A stretch of 42,500 bases of DNA. Source: Cristatella mucedo. Taxonomy: Eukaryota > Bryozoa > Phylactolaemata > Cristatellidae. Under the pieces are notes generated by a model. The model was not told the origin of the DNA and searched no databases. It worked only from the letters and a program-made list of their open reading frames with translations. Of the stretch, positions 32,683 through 42,500 are shown in pieces (position 1 is the first letter of the stretch; the number at the start of each line of letters is the position of its first letter). The DNA is taken from contig WPIO01000023.1 of the NCBI GenBank assembly GCA_009760855.2, positions 2,470,001 to 2,512,500 of the forward strand. Direction: 5' to 3'. Made by a program: the position numbers and the translations under genes.

Positions 32683-32828
32683 ACCTACATGATGCAAAAG
32701 GTATGCAACAAACTGTTTCCACGCCTGTGCTCGGCGGTGGCTCACAAGGACGCCAAGTTAAACAAGATAACAAGGAACCTAGGTCAAACTGAGCTTAAGG
32801 ACCTAGGAATTCAGCAGCCGGAGTTCAG
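32683..32828 (+). CDS. ANKRD27: ANKRD27 coding exon 7 (entry to VPS9 domain)
   Basis: 146 bp, phase 0 in and phase 2 out; acceptor gattttgcag, donor ttcag|GTCAGT. The product runs TYMMQKVCNKLFPRLCSAV, then LNKITRNLGQTELKDLGIQQ and PEF. NKITR and the PEF motif match human FNKITRSL...KPEFSF closely. This is the first helical part of the VPS9 domain. The reading frame stays open past the donor, but homology and phase support splicing there. Confidence 0.93.
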
Positions 32829-33419
32829 GTCAGTGAACTCTGGGCCTACGTTGCTAAACCAGTGGGAGCCAGTCGCTGAATGCTGTGGGGGTGGGGGGAG
32901 CTAGAGGCTCGTCTTTTATTTTTTGCTCTGGTGGTGAGTGTATTTGTTCTAATGCTATCGCAGACCTAACGATCAGCAAATGTTGCTGCATGAACATATA
33001 CTAGGATTATCCAAGGCATGATTCCTTCTGCTGCCGTGGGTTGTCTTAAAAGATCTTGCCAGCTTCCTGGTTCTAACTACTGCGAGTTATGCACCTCCAT
33101 TATGCATCAATGGATCTCTAAACAGCTCTGACCTTTATTGATCATACTATAGATTTGTGAAGATGTGAGTATATATAATTTATTTGCAGCTCTTATGTCA
33201 CTATATCAGTGTTCAATGGACAGGTCAGCTACTATTAATGTGCCCCTGGGTCTTAGCACGGGGTGAGGTACTCACTCTTTATGGCCCAGATCGTGAGCTT
33301 ATTACACCACTTCTCTACCTTTTCCCTTCATAGTCTGATTAATCCACGCGAGTATTTGTAGATGTGCTTACGCTGGTTGCATTTGTGCATACTATTTTCT
33401 GTAATCAGTTTTATGCAGT

Positions 33420-33505
33420 TCCTTTACGGCCTGTTAAAGTCTCTATAAAGAGATTTAGTTCTCTTTGGGTGTTATACAAATCTATTACTATTATTATTGT
33501 AAATT
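33420..33505 (+). mobile_element. LINE-A/SINE-A tail fragment
   Basis: 'ttaaagtctctataaagaga', 'tttagttctctttgggtgtt' and 'atacaaatctattactatta' in intron 7. Confidence 0.65.
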
Positions 33506-33864
33506 TTTCTGCCTTCTCTTGCTATCATGTCCTATCGAGACAATACGTTCGCTCACTTTTGTGTTTCCTTTCACGTGATGGCTCTTGACCAAAGTTGCTG
33601 TAGGTCTGGCTGCTGAATACTTTATGTGCTATAATGCTATGAGTTCTTCGGTTGCCAATGCTGGTACTGTCACTTTTTTGACCGAGTTGTGCGCCAATAG
33701 CCACCTAGCTTGGAGTGCACTAGCGAAAATTCTCAAATATTACTGCTACTTTGCTCTCTCGGCTTTGTGGAATTACATACATTATGTGACTACCGACTCT
33801 AGCAAGTCATGTATGGTTGGTTTTTAATTGCTCATTAATTTGTAGAGATGTTTTAGAGTCCGTG

Positions 33865-33902
33865 TTTCTCTCTCTCTCACTCTCTTCCTCTCTTGCTCTC
33901 TC

Positions 33903-33957
<55 letters not shown>

Positions 33958-33998
33958 CTCTCTCTCTCTGGCTCTCTCTCTCTCTGGCTCTCTCTCTC
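33865..33998. repeat. (CT)n microsatellite
   Basis: CT run with CTGG interruptions near its right end, in intron 7. Confidence 0.97.
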
Positions 33999-34654
33999 CT
34001 TTGTCTACCACAATTACCTCATCCCGGGCTATCTTTTGTGGTCTGTGTCTCTCGGTCCCTTTCTAGCTCGATGTCCCAGTCTCACTCTTGCACTCTGACA
34101 GCATGTCTACCTTCCTCCTCCACTTTTCGTCAATGCTCTTCGTCTTAGCTTTACCAAATGAAGAAGATATAGACTACTGGCAATCTGTTTAGCTTAAAGA
34201 ACTTGTGTAACGACAGATTTAGTGGTAAATTTCAGTAGGATAGTTTTAGGATTCACTCTCACTTAGTTCAAGACTCCTTGCTCACAGTTCTTGCCATCCT
34301 TGTGTTCGACTCCAGAAGTCTCATGATACTGTGCTGGAGCTCCGTTTGCCATTGGTGATAAACTTTGTGGCATGGTTAGAAGGTTCCGAACTCGTGCTCT
34401 TCTGTTACTTCTAGAATTATTCACATTTATGTTGGTTGTGGCTGATTATTTTATATCGTTCAAGACAGCTCTCGGTTGCTTTATTTTTCGCCTCTCTTTA
34501 CGTCATCATGTGTTCACCAAAAAGTTGCTGTTCCACTCTTTGTGGCTTACTTTTTATAGCTCAGGTTTTGATCCCACTTTTTTGCTTGCTCTAGCCTGAA
34601 GGCAAGAATGTACACCGAGTCACAGCACAGATTTGTGCGAGCGAACTGGTTTAG

Positions 34655-34800
34655 ACGTGTCGTCTTAGCCGCCCAGGTTTGGCCTAAGGCTAAGGTGCTT
34701 ACATTTAACGACCAGGGTTGTGGGCTTGAACGCCACGGTACACGTAAAGCACCTGGATAGAGATTTAGATCTCCTTGCATGTTGTACAAATGAAGTATGT
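34655..34800 (+). mobile_element. SINE-A copy, + strand
   Basis: Head with A-box-like 'tttggcctaaggctaagg' and B-box-like 'gtgggcttgaacgcc', then 'gtaaagcacctggatagaga', 'tttagatctccttgcatgtt' and 'gtacaaatgaag', followed by (TTTA)n. In intron 7. Confidence 0.8.
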
Positions 34801-35706
34801 TTTATTTTATTTATTTTATAGGATATGGCCCCAACCGATCCGATTTGTATTCCCATTTGATATCCTGCTTTGCTATTGCTTGTAGAAACTTCATAGACAG
34901 CTAAGTTTCTGGAGCTTTTGCTAGTCTATTGGTCCCCTTTCTGGTCTAAAGCAGGTGGCATTTTGTGGAAATATTAAAGCATTTGCTGATCTTCATTATC
35001 AAGCACTTTCCTTATCTGTCAAAAATTGCAGAGTCAACATCCAACCTGAGTGGTTTGTCTTGAATCAATAGCAGCAAAAGCTTTGTAATAACTCATTTTA
35101 AAAGATCGACCTACCTTGTCATGTGGAATTACCAAGGCTTATTCGAGTGCTTAATTAGAATCGTGAAACATATTTGTAAAGCCCCAGTTTATTCTTCTTT
35201 GCCCGTGGCAGGCTTGGTTCTGTATTTGCCAGGGATCAGCTCTCATGTGCTCATTGATGCCTAATACTTCTAACCATGGGCGTGTAACCAAGGCAGCATT
35301 CAATATAATCGATATTATTCGATGAGCAGCATTTCTTACATAAATAAAGACTGCGCAGCCACCTTATCACTTGATGCCACTTTGTTCCCATTGTGACTGG
35401 TTTTGCCCTACATCGTTTTGCCCATTGTGCGATGAGCCACAGCTGTTCAAGTTCAATGTGCATCAACTTCACCTGCTGCCACATCACCCTGTGTGTCTGA
35501 TGTAGCATTCTTTTGGTGCGTCAATGGCCAGGTTTTTTTAGGGCGAGTTAGTGGCTATTCTTCATTTTATTGGTAGTTGGAAAGTACTTACCCTGTTCGA
35601 TCTTATTTTGAATGCAATCAAATTGCTAACAAACAGAGAAAAGTTGTAGGTGATGGGAGTGCAGTTCAGTGTGACAAACCTGTTTGCTTGCTTTTGTGCA
35701 TTGCAG
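34801..35706. other. Intron 7 remainder, nothing recognised
   Basis: CpG-poor; short frames only. Confidence 0.5.
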
Positions 35707-35837
35707 TGAAAACGTAATGAAAGCAAGACGAGCACTGCTGAATTTGCCCATGTGCAGCAGTCCTTTGTCCAAGCGGATCTGCTTGAAAACTGCAGCACTT
35801 GCTCTCATGCAGCGCCCAAAGGCTCTCGTATCAGCAG
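35707..35837 (+). CDS. ANKRD27: ANKRD27 coding exon 8 (VPS9 domain, incomplete)
   Basis: 131 bp, phase 2 in and phase 1 out; acceptor tgcattgcag, donor gcag|GTTGGT (a weak donor). The product S-ENVMKARRALLNLPMCSSP then LSKRICLKTAALALMQRPKA aligns with human AKRELAQLNKCTSPQQKLVC followed by its LITQSPSQ stretch. The next VPS9 exon, which should encode the conserved ADDLL...NW region, is not found in the 6.6 kb to the right edge. Confidence 0.86.
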
Positions 35838-36120
35838 GTTGGTCTTATGGTCAAGTTTGTTGCATCCAGCGGGCTCACTGCAGGGATGGCTTGGCAGCTT
35901 TTTCTTGCCACTCCCTGTTTCTGGCATTCTGTCTTATAAATTGCAATTCTGTGCTATAGCTGAATTTTCCCTCAGTTGATTTGCAGCACCTCAAGCAAGA
36001 ACCGCATTCGACTGTTCCTTTGGGTGGTCCTTTTAGACAGGTTTGAGTATGTCAGCAGGCTGCTACATCTTTTATATTTACTGTGCCTTCTCGAGTCTGG
36101 TTTCGTTATTGCTAACAGTA

Positions 36121-37501
36121 ATAATAATAATAATAATGATGTACTTGATTAAGCATCCTCAGAGAACTTAATCTCTTTCTAGGCGCTTTACATTTGCTGC
36201 AAAGGGAAATACAATTAAATGGTAAGTAAAATCATGCTTGAAAAACAAACAAAATGAATAACATGGCTAGGGGTTACATGCACAGGGTCAGCATGCAAAT
36301 GTGGTTAGTGGCAGCATGCACAGTGTCAGCACGCATAAGCACGTGATGGACGAATCATAGGGACCCACTACATGCTGTCCTAAATAGGTGTGTTTTTAAG
36401 TTCCTTTTAAATGTGGTCAGGTCATGGGATGTTCTGACGCAGGTCGGGAGGGAGTTCCAGGCTTTGGGAGCATACGAACTAAATGCACGGTCTCCAAAGG
36501 ATTTGAGGTTTGTACGAGGTATTTGTAGACTGTTGGATTCCGAAAAGCGAGTGGTACGATGCTTGGCCTGATTGAAGAGTATGTCGGAGAGATAGGCTGG
36601 AGCCATAGAATGAAGGGACCTAAAAGTGAGCGACAAGACCTTGAAGTCAATCCGTTGCTTGACTGGTAGCCAGTGCAGGTCGGCAAGAAGTGGAGTAATG
36701 TGGCAACTGCGACGCTCACGGCAGACAAGTCTAGCTGCCGAGTTTTGCACCAGCTGCAATCGCCTGATCGCACATGCTGGCAGGCCAGTAAGCAGTAAGT
36801 TGCAGAAGTCGAGACGAGATGTCACGAATGCATGGACCAACTTAGACGTGGTATCCTTATCTAAACAAGCCCGAATTTTAGCAATATTATGAAGCTGAAA
36901 ATAGGCAGATTTGACCGTGGAGCTGATATGGTCGTCTAACGAGGGGTCGCTTTGGAATATGACACCTAGATTTCGAGCTGATTCGACAGGAGATATGCTG
37001 ACAGAGCCAATTTTGAGCGTCAGCCTTTCCAATTTCTGAATCACACTGGGTTTGCCCATAACTAGTAAGTTAGTTTTGTCATCGTTTAGTTTCAGAAAAT
37101 TTGCTGCCATCCATGTGCAGATGTCATCAATGCATGCAGCAAGTGAGTTTAGAGAATTTGAGGTGCTCGAAGGCTGTGAGGGATCAAAGCAAAGGTACAA
37201 CTGAGTGTCATCCGCATAGAAATGAAAGCCTAGATTGTGCTTGGCAATCATATCAGCAAGAGGGAGAGTATAAACCGTGAAAAGAACCGGACCTAGCACG
37301 GAGCCCTGAGATACTCCATATTTCAGAGGTACTTCAGATGATTTTTGTCCATTCACGTCAATACTCTGGAGTCTCCCACTGAGATAGGACCTGAGCCACT
37401 GCAGAGCAGTGCCAGTGATGCCCAGGCGGGATGAGAGGTGCTCTAGAAGAACTTTGTGATCGATGGTGTCAAAAGTTGCCGAAAGATCGAGCAAAACAAA
37501 A
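36121..37501 (-). mobile_element. LINE-A (L2/CR1-type), young 5'-truncated copy with target duplication
   Basis: Non-LTR retrotransposon fragment of 1381 bp. Flanked by AACAGTA at 36114-36120 and 37502-37508. The 5' cut falls exactly at the reverse transcriptase motif VLLDLSATFDT. The 3' UTR (36121-36354) ends in the conserved tail and (ATT)n. Antisense to the host gene, in the intron after coding exon 8. The continuous frame and clean target duplication mark it as recent. Truncation removed the endonuclease, so it cannot move on its own. Confidence 0.93.
36355..37501 (-). CDS. LINE-A reverse transcriptase, C-terminal part, uninterrupted frame
   Basis: About 382 element codons without a stop. 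Motifs in order: LLDLSATFDTIDHKVLLEHL, GVSQGSVLGPVLF, FHFYADDTQLYL (the catalytic YADD), LNDDKTNLLVMG, ARNLGVIF, DDHISSTVKSAYFQL, then the C-terminal LVHAFVTSRLDFCN...QLVQNSAARLVCRERR...HWLPVKQRIDFKVL and a closing KAWNSLP...LKTHLF. This order is typical of the L2 clade of the CR1 superfamily. The frame runs 20 codons upstream into flanking DNA (to 37563), which is not part of the protein. N-terminal reverse transcriptase motifs and the endonuclease are missing. Confidence 0.92.
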
Positions 37502-37508
37502 AACAGTA

Positions 37509-38265
37509 GATGCCTTAGGTGCAAGGAAGAGCAGCCAGCAGGATCTGCCCTCCCTTGGACCAATCAGACGGAGTGTATTGTACAACTTCGTGCCTGATAC
37601 GCTCACCAGCCCTCCAATAATTGGCTACTTTGGGCAAAGTCAATGCCTGCCCTGCTTGGCTTACTCCTGGATGCACTCCTGCTAGTCACTGTTTTTAGCC
37701 AATGCCCCACAAGTGCTCAGGTCGTGGAGCTCAGGCTACAAGCATGCTGCAGTCCGAGACAGCAGTTTAAATAATAAGAATAATGGCAATTATAGGTCGT
37801 TTATTTAGTACCCTTAGAGAACTCAATCTTTATCCAGGTACTAAGCAACTTGCTTCGAGAGAATCAAGGGACTAATGACATGGTATCAAGCTAGCAGAAT
37901 AGAATAATTGTCGTGCTTCGGCTAGCATACTGAAGTACACAAGAAGACGTTTAGGGCCACGTGAAAATTGGACCTCTGGCTGGTAACATACGCTGAATCA
38001 TGCAAACATTAACAAGCGTATCATACAGAACAAAGTAGATAAGTTCACAGGGGTGAACGAAAAGCTAACCGAAACAGATGCATCTTTAGCTGGGATCTAA
38101 ATGATCTAAATGATGCAAAGTCATTGCAGGTAGTGACAGAAGACAGATGCCATCTACACTACTGATCGGTACATATGAACTGAAGGCCCGATCAGAAGAT
38201 TTCAATTTAGCGCAAGAAATGGCAAGACAAATGGAAGCCAATGAGTGGGGGGTATGATAAAGAAG
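37509..38265. other. No gene recognised; one LINE-A/SINE-A tail relic
   Basis: Tail relic at 37770-37850 ('agagaactcaatctttatcc', 'aggtacta'), - strand. Otherwise nothing recognised. Confidence 0.45.
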
Positions 38266-38412
38266 GTTAGCTGACTTAACAGCCTCATTTTTATAGTAAC
38301 AGAGGAGCCTCAACGACTATCACTACCACTTGCAGTAGGCAATAAAGGATTCTCACTTTAAAATTCAAACCCGAGAGCTGGATCTCGAAGTGCAAGCACC
38401 TTACCCCTGGTC
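38266..38412 (-). mobile_element. SINE-B, diverged copy
   Basis: 'ctgacttaacagcctcattt', 'cagaggagcctcaacgacta', 'cttgcagtaggcaataaagg' and 'gcaccttacccctggtct' follow the SINE-B complement. Confidence 0.75.
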
Positions 38413-39898
38413 TAAGAAAGCATACTGGAGGACCAAAATGGTCAGATAGGTAGGCTACAGCCAGTGAGTGAAATGACCTTCAAGGATAGAGAGAGAATCT
38501 AAAGGTTATGTGAAGCTTTATGGGGGGCAGTAAAGCTCTGGCAGAAGTGTAAATCAAGTGGCAGCTATGCCACTGACGATAGAGCCATTCAACTAACAAA
38601 TGATACTCAACAAGGCCTACCCTAGATTTCCGAAATTGCTTAAATCCATGCTGCTAGCACCCATGCTAGTTATCGGCCAACAAGTGTCTTCTAGTACATG
38701 ACTTTCATTTGTTGCTATGCTCTGGCATGCATGCCTGTAAGGCACTAAAATGACAAAACTTGTTTATAACCTGCAAGACATGGCAGTTATGTGTGCCAGC
38801 AACAATCGCCATATAACCGGTTGCACGCATCCTGTGCCTTGGTAAGTTTTGAGATTACTTTATGCCATTCTCCCTGTTGTGTGGTGCCAAATATATCTAT
38901 AACCAACATTCTGGTATCCACAGGCCAGGCCCCAGAACTAATTTGATATACATTAACTGTGCTGCTGCAGAATGGGAGTAGCAGTGGATTCTAGTCACCA
39001 GTGTGCAAGTGACGCAGTGTGACCTCAATAGCTTGATCAGGCATGTGCTAATGCGTGCATTAATGCTTTATAAGCTTTGGAAGCTTTTACTGTGCTGGTT
39101 TCTGCCATTTTATGTCAATTATACCTCTTACATAATGCAACATTTATGAACATTCTGGAAGTTGCTTTTTTATGTACACACATCTGATCCGTAGGCCGTA
39201 TACTTCTTGTTGCAGCTTTTATTGGCATCTACATGTTGCATTTCTCTTGAGAACCTGTGTCCAGTGCCTGCACTTACTTATGCACCAAGTGGACTGTCTG
39301 TTGCTTGTAGTTATAATTACATTAGCCAAACCCGGTCTCATTGGTAGTGGTAGAAATGGCAGAACTGGGCATTTGCAACTATAGTCATTACAAGAGAAAA
39401 TATCTATTTATAATGTATATATATTTAAAAGGATTTTGATGGAAGCTATGCTTACAAATGTAGAAATATTTTTTATTTCTAAACTAGTGCATTTGTGGAA
39501 ATAACCCACTTTGAAATGCAATCCGAAAGCAGCCCCTCGTCAACTCCATTCACAAAACCGTTCTCCACCAGATCAGGAATCTTTCTTGATAGTCGTTTGA
39601 ATTACTTGCCTTTTCATGAGATTCTTGTTGCTTTGGGACCTGAACTATGCTGTTCCTGCTCAATCGCCTCTAAGTGAATAACTCGGGTGATTAGGTCTGT
39701 TCTTTTGCATTGCTTCTTTTTATGGGAATCCTCGGTGTATTCAACTTAGTACAGCTGAAACTGCCACCATCCCTTTCAGTTGCATTTCAGCCTTTCTAAA
39801 TCAATTACGAACTGATCACCTTCCCGAAAAGTTTAGCTTCTAGTGTCTTTAAAAAACTGGACTAATACTGAGCTCTTGTTTCCTCAGCCGGACTCGCT
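38413..39898. other. No gene recognised
   Basis: CpG-poor, short frames. I looked for the next VPS9 exon of ANKRD27 (a DDLL...NW-like string) and did not find it. Confidence 0.4.
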
Positions 39899-39978
39899 GT
39901 CTTTCTCTCTCACTTCTCTCTCCCTTCTCTCTCCCTTCTCTCTTCCTCTATTCTCTCTGTTCTCTCTCTCTCTCTCTG

Positions 39979-40068
<90 letters not shown>

Positions 40069-40124
40069 CCCTTCTCTATCTCTCCTCTCTCTCTTCTCTC
40101 TCTCTCTCTGTACATACATAAACA

Positions 40125-40193
<69 letters not shown>

Positions 40194-40196
40194 CGG

Positions 40197-40246
<50 letters not shown>

Positions 40247-40303
40247 ATATATATATGTTATATATATATATATATATATGTATATACACACACACATATA
40301 TAT

Positions 40304-40334
<31 letters not shown>

Positions 40335-40365
40335 CGCTCGCGCGTGTGCGCACGCGCGCATGCTT
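39899..40365. repeat. Compound microsatellite (CT)n-(TA)n-(TG)n-(CG)
   Basis: CT repeats 39899-40111, (TA)n with TG and CGG interruptions about 40127-40308, then (TG)n and alternating CG/TG to 40362. It accounts for all low-complexity frames here. Confidence 0.97.
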
Positions 40366-40504
40366 GGGTCTATCTCTGTTTCTATCTTTATCCTCCATCC
40401 ATATCTGTCTTCACTTTTGGTATTTTTTATTCTACCCTGTTGAGAGTGTTGGCAACGACGATGATGTTGAGGGGCTGTGGTACTATCAGAACAAAATTTT
40501 TTAA

Positions 40505-41180
40505 ATAGATCCTTAATTCTGTCTCGGCTTGATTACAGTAATTCCCTTTTGGCTGAGCTACCGAAAAAAGCCCCTAGGTCACTGCAGCTGGCTATGAGTG
40601 AGGCTACAAGGCTAGTTTTCCAATCCCAGTGGTTTGGCCGTGTTTGACCACATTTCCTAGATGAGCTAGAATGGCTGCCGGTTGATCAACAGATACAGAG
40701 CAAAGTTCTTACGCTGACCCACAAGGTCCGCTACAGCCTGGCTCATCCATACCTAGCTGAACTCTAGTGCACCAGTTTCAGCTTCCCGTACCCTAAGGTC
40801 CTATTTGGACAATCAATTAGCTGTTCTATTCCTCCACTTAAAGACCTTTAACGATAGAAGCTTTTGTCTGCAGGTCCTAGACTGTGGAGCTTGCTTCCAC
40901 AACTTGTATGCAACTACAGTTACTTTCCTGCTGCCAACTATGACACATCCTTTCCAGCCGTCCTGAACTGCTACTTCCATGTTACTCACTACCTCAGCTG
41001 CTCTCCTGACTCGGATATGCCTCCCACTTTCTCTTTCTTGTGCGAGATTAAGTCAGTGTGCTACCGAATGCGTACCAAAAGCCACTTAGGTTTTGAGTGG
41101 GCAAAACTCTCCTGCGTATCACCTACATAGTCTTTGTGGCTTTTTGGAGTTACAAACGGAGATACGTTACATTACATTAA
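40505..41180 (+). mobile_element. LINE-B 3' part
   Basis: Reads ILSRLDYSNSLLAELPKKAP, LELEWLPV-like and LTLTHKVRYSLAHPYLAEL pieces, then SAGPRLWSLLPQL. It parallels 27555-28235 to its end 'gagttacaaacggagatacg', 'ttacattacatta'. Several stops. Begins about 140 bp right of the compound microsatellite. Confidence 0.87.
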
Positions 41181-41377
41181 GTAACTTCTTAAGCATGTGC
41201 CTGAAAGTTCTTATACCAACGGTAGCTTTAGTATCACCTGTCGCTGCGAGTTCGCGTTGGTATTAGTAACAGGCTAACTGAGTTGCCACGGGCTGCAGAG
41301 CTTGATTGGGCTTCTCAACTCAGAGCCAATGACTTGGCCTGCAGACAGTCTGCTTCTCCACGACTATGCTGAAGTAA

Positions 41378-41590
41378 TGTAATAATAATAATACATTTTA
41401 TATGGCGCCCTCATACACTTCTTTCTAGGCACTTTACGATTGCTGCAAAAGAAGCACGATCAAATGGTTAGTGGTAGCATGCTCAATAAATAACAAGAAT
41501 AACATGGTTAGGGGTGACATGCATAGGTTCAGCATGCAAGTGTGGTTAGTGGCAGCATGCAACAGTGTCAGCACTCTCATAAACACAAAC
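41378..41590 (-). mobile_element. LINE-A 3' end
   Basis: (TAA)n, then 'atggcgccctcatacacttc', 'tttctaggcactttacgatt', 'ggttaggggtgacatgcata', 'ggttagtggcagcatgcaac', the complement of the LINE-A tail and 3' UTR. Confidence 0.85.
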
Positions 41591-41764
41591 TATTAAAATG
41601 CTTCGAGCTAGCAGTTTAGTTAAACTTGAGTTTTCAATGTAAAAACTATCATTTTCCTTCTTTTGCGATTCCCGGTAAAAGTTAGCAGCAACGTATTCTG
41701 TTACCGTGTAAAGTAGTTACCAAGCCCTCTCCCTCTATAGAGCCTTACTTTAGCACATGTAACA

Positions 41765-42500
41765 ATGTGGGTAAGAAAGCTAGATGCATTTCTGCTTACC
41801 GAAACTTGGATGACGTCCTGTTCACGTAGCTGTGTATCTGAGACCACCCCACCGGGTTCTCATTCTTTCAGTCCATGTGTTCTGACAAGGTTGATGGCGA
41901 GATTGCAGTTGTTGTTCGTGAATTTTTTGGCTATAAGATATGCAGTTTTTCTCATGGACCATCGTTTGAATTACTTGCAATCAGGTCCTCGCCAAAGACA
42001 GTGCCTCTCACTGTTGTGATATACCGACCTCCTGCTGGCTGTCTAAACTTTTCTATGGAGTTTTTGGAGTTCCTCACTAAAATGTTTGTCTGTGACCGGC
42101 CTTTACTGATTGTTGGAGACTTCAATATTCATGTTGGCAACCCTAGCAACAGCCAGAAACTCTCATTTCTTGACTGTCTGAAGAACTTTGGTTCGGCCCA
42201 ACATGTTAATCATACAACCTACGTCGGTGGCCATATTCTAAATCTCGAGATCACTAAGGATGTCTGCCCCACTGACCTTGTGGTGGGCCCACTGACCCTC
42301 TCAGATCATTGCTTGGTCTTGTTTACTGTTCCTGCTCCATTGCACGTACAGTGTAATGTCGAAATTGTCCAGCTACGTAATTTAAAAAGCATTGAGCAAG
42401 ACAAATTTCTTAAATCTGTATGTGATGCAGGTCTTCTTGATCTGCACATAGACTCGACTGCCTCGATGCCCTCACTGATGCAGTGAACATGACACTTAGA
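41765..42500 (+). pseudogene. LINE ORF2 endonuclease (APE-type) domain, frameshifted, runs off the edge
   Basis: Apurinic-endonuclease-like domain that nicks the target in L2/CR1-type LINEs. Frame 1 (from 41765) gives DAFLLTETWM and TPPGSHSF. Near 41880 the frame shifts and gives DKVDGEIAVVVREFFG, VVIYRPPAGCLNFS, PLLIVGDFNIHVGNPSN (the GDFN catalytic motif), TTYVGGHILNLEI and LTLSDHCLVLF (the SDH motif). A second shift occurs near 42455 before LDALTDAVNMTL. Whether it belongs to LINE-A, LINE-B or a third family cannot be told, because no other copy in the window keeps this domain. Confidence 0.88.

Larger units (their letters stand above)
24152..35837 (+). other. ANKRD27: ANKRD27/VARP orthologue, 5' part of gene (8 coding exons)
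   Basis: Spliced gene; the window holds about 324 codons of a protein that is about 1050 residues in mammals. Family knowledge: VARP is an endosomal effector and exchange factor. Its VPS9 domain acts on Rab21, and its ankyrin repeats bind VAMP7, Rab32/38 and retromer in sorting from endosomes to the plasma membrane and lysosome-related organelles. Seen here: exons 24152-24262, 28319-28441, 28525-28584, 28701-28890, 29026-29180, 30964-31020, 32683-32828 and 35707-35837, all with GT-AG borders and compatible phases (0,0,0,1,0,0,2,1). The product follows human VARP in order: YDED near the start, LFEETFY at about 102-108, a helical stretch ending AVE-TY, NKITR, then PEF at the start of VPS9. The catalytic VPS9 core and the ankyrin repeats are absent and must lie further right. 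Introns are 4056, 83, 116, 135, 1783, 1662 and 2878 bp. Identification is by remembered similarity, not a search. Confidence 0.9.

Noticed and set aside
36355-37563. 402-codon frame considered as a host gene
   Set aside because: Clear LINE reverse transcriptase with YADD, target duplication and LINE tail; the first 20 codons are flanking DNA.
40076-40508. Tyr/Ile-rich and Cys/Val-rich frames
   Set aside because: Translation of TA and TG repeats.
41875-42486. Considered as a cellular AP endonuclease
   Set aside because: Motif wording (IYRPP, VGDFNIHV, LSDH) and frameshifts fit a LINE endonuclease.

Overview
The window is animal nuclear DNA. It has a spliced protein gene with GT-AG introns, many decayed non-LTR retrotransposons, tRNA-derived SINEs, DNA-transposon relics and long simple repeats. 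I see no prokaryotic operons, no rRNA and no CRISPR array. A lophotrochozoan, perhaps a gastropod mollusc, fits the long CT/GA arrays, the L2-like LINEs, the patchy CpG content and a SPIN-like hAT relic. That guess is weak.

The one host gene I can establish is on the + strand: the 5' coding part of an ANKRD27 (VARP) orthologue, a VPS9-domain and ankyrin-repeat regulator of endosomal sorting. Eight coding exons between 24152 and 35837 join in compatible phases with GT-AG borders. They give about 324 codons that follow human VARP from its start (the YDED block) through LFEETFY and NKITR into the opening of the VPS9 domain. The rest of VPS9, the ankyrin repeats and the stop codon are not visible and probably lie beyond 42500.

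Layout. 1-16500 is CpG-rich and gene-poor: LINE relics, SINEs, a hAT MITE nested in a LINE, two copies of a roughly 423-bp unknown repeat, a composite tandem repeat with a long (CA)n run, and a perfect 24-bp hairpin. Around 16500 the CpG density falls about threefold and stays low to the right end. I read this as the start of a methylated, CpG-depleted gene body. 17000-24150 holds GA repeats and old LINE copies. 24152-35837 holds the ANKRD27 exons. Intron 1 (4 kb) carries a broken Tc1/mariner transposase, a CpG-rich pocket with a GTCACGTGAC motif, nested SINEs and a LINE fragment. 35838-42500 is the following intron or flank. It contains a young 5'-truncated L2-type reverse transcriptase in antisense with a target duplication, compound CT/TA/TG microsatellites, another LINE tail, and a LINE endonuclease domain running off the right edge.

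Two LINE families recur. LINE-A has a (ATT)n tail and an open reverse transcriptase copy at 36121-37501. LINE-B ends in TTACATT-like repeats. A tRNA-headed SINE (SINE-A) carries a 3' tail matching that of LINE-A, as expected if LINE-A mobilises it. A second tRNA-headed SINE (SINE-B) has an unrelated tail.
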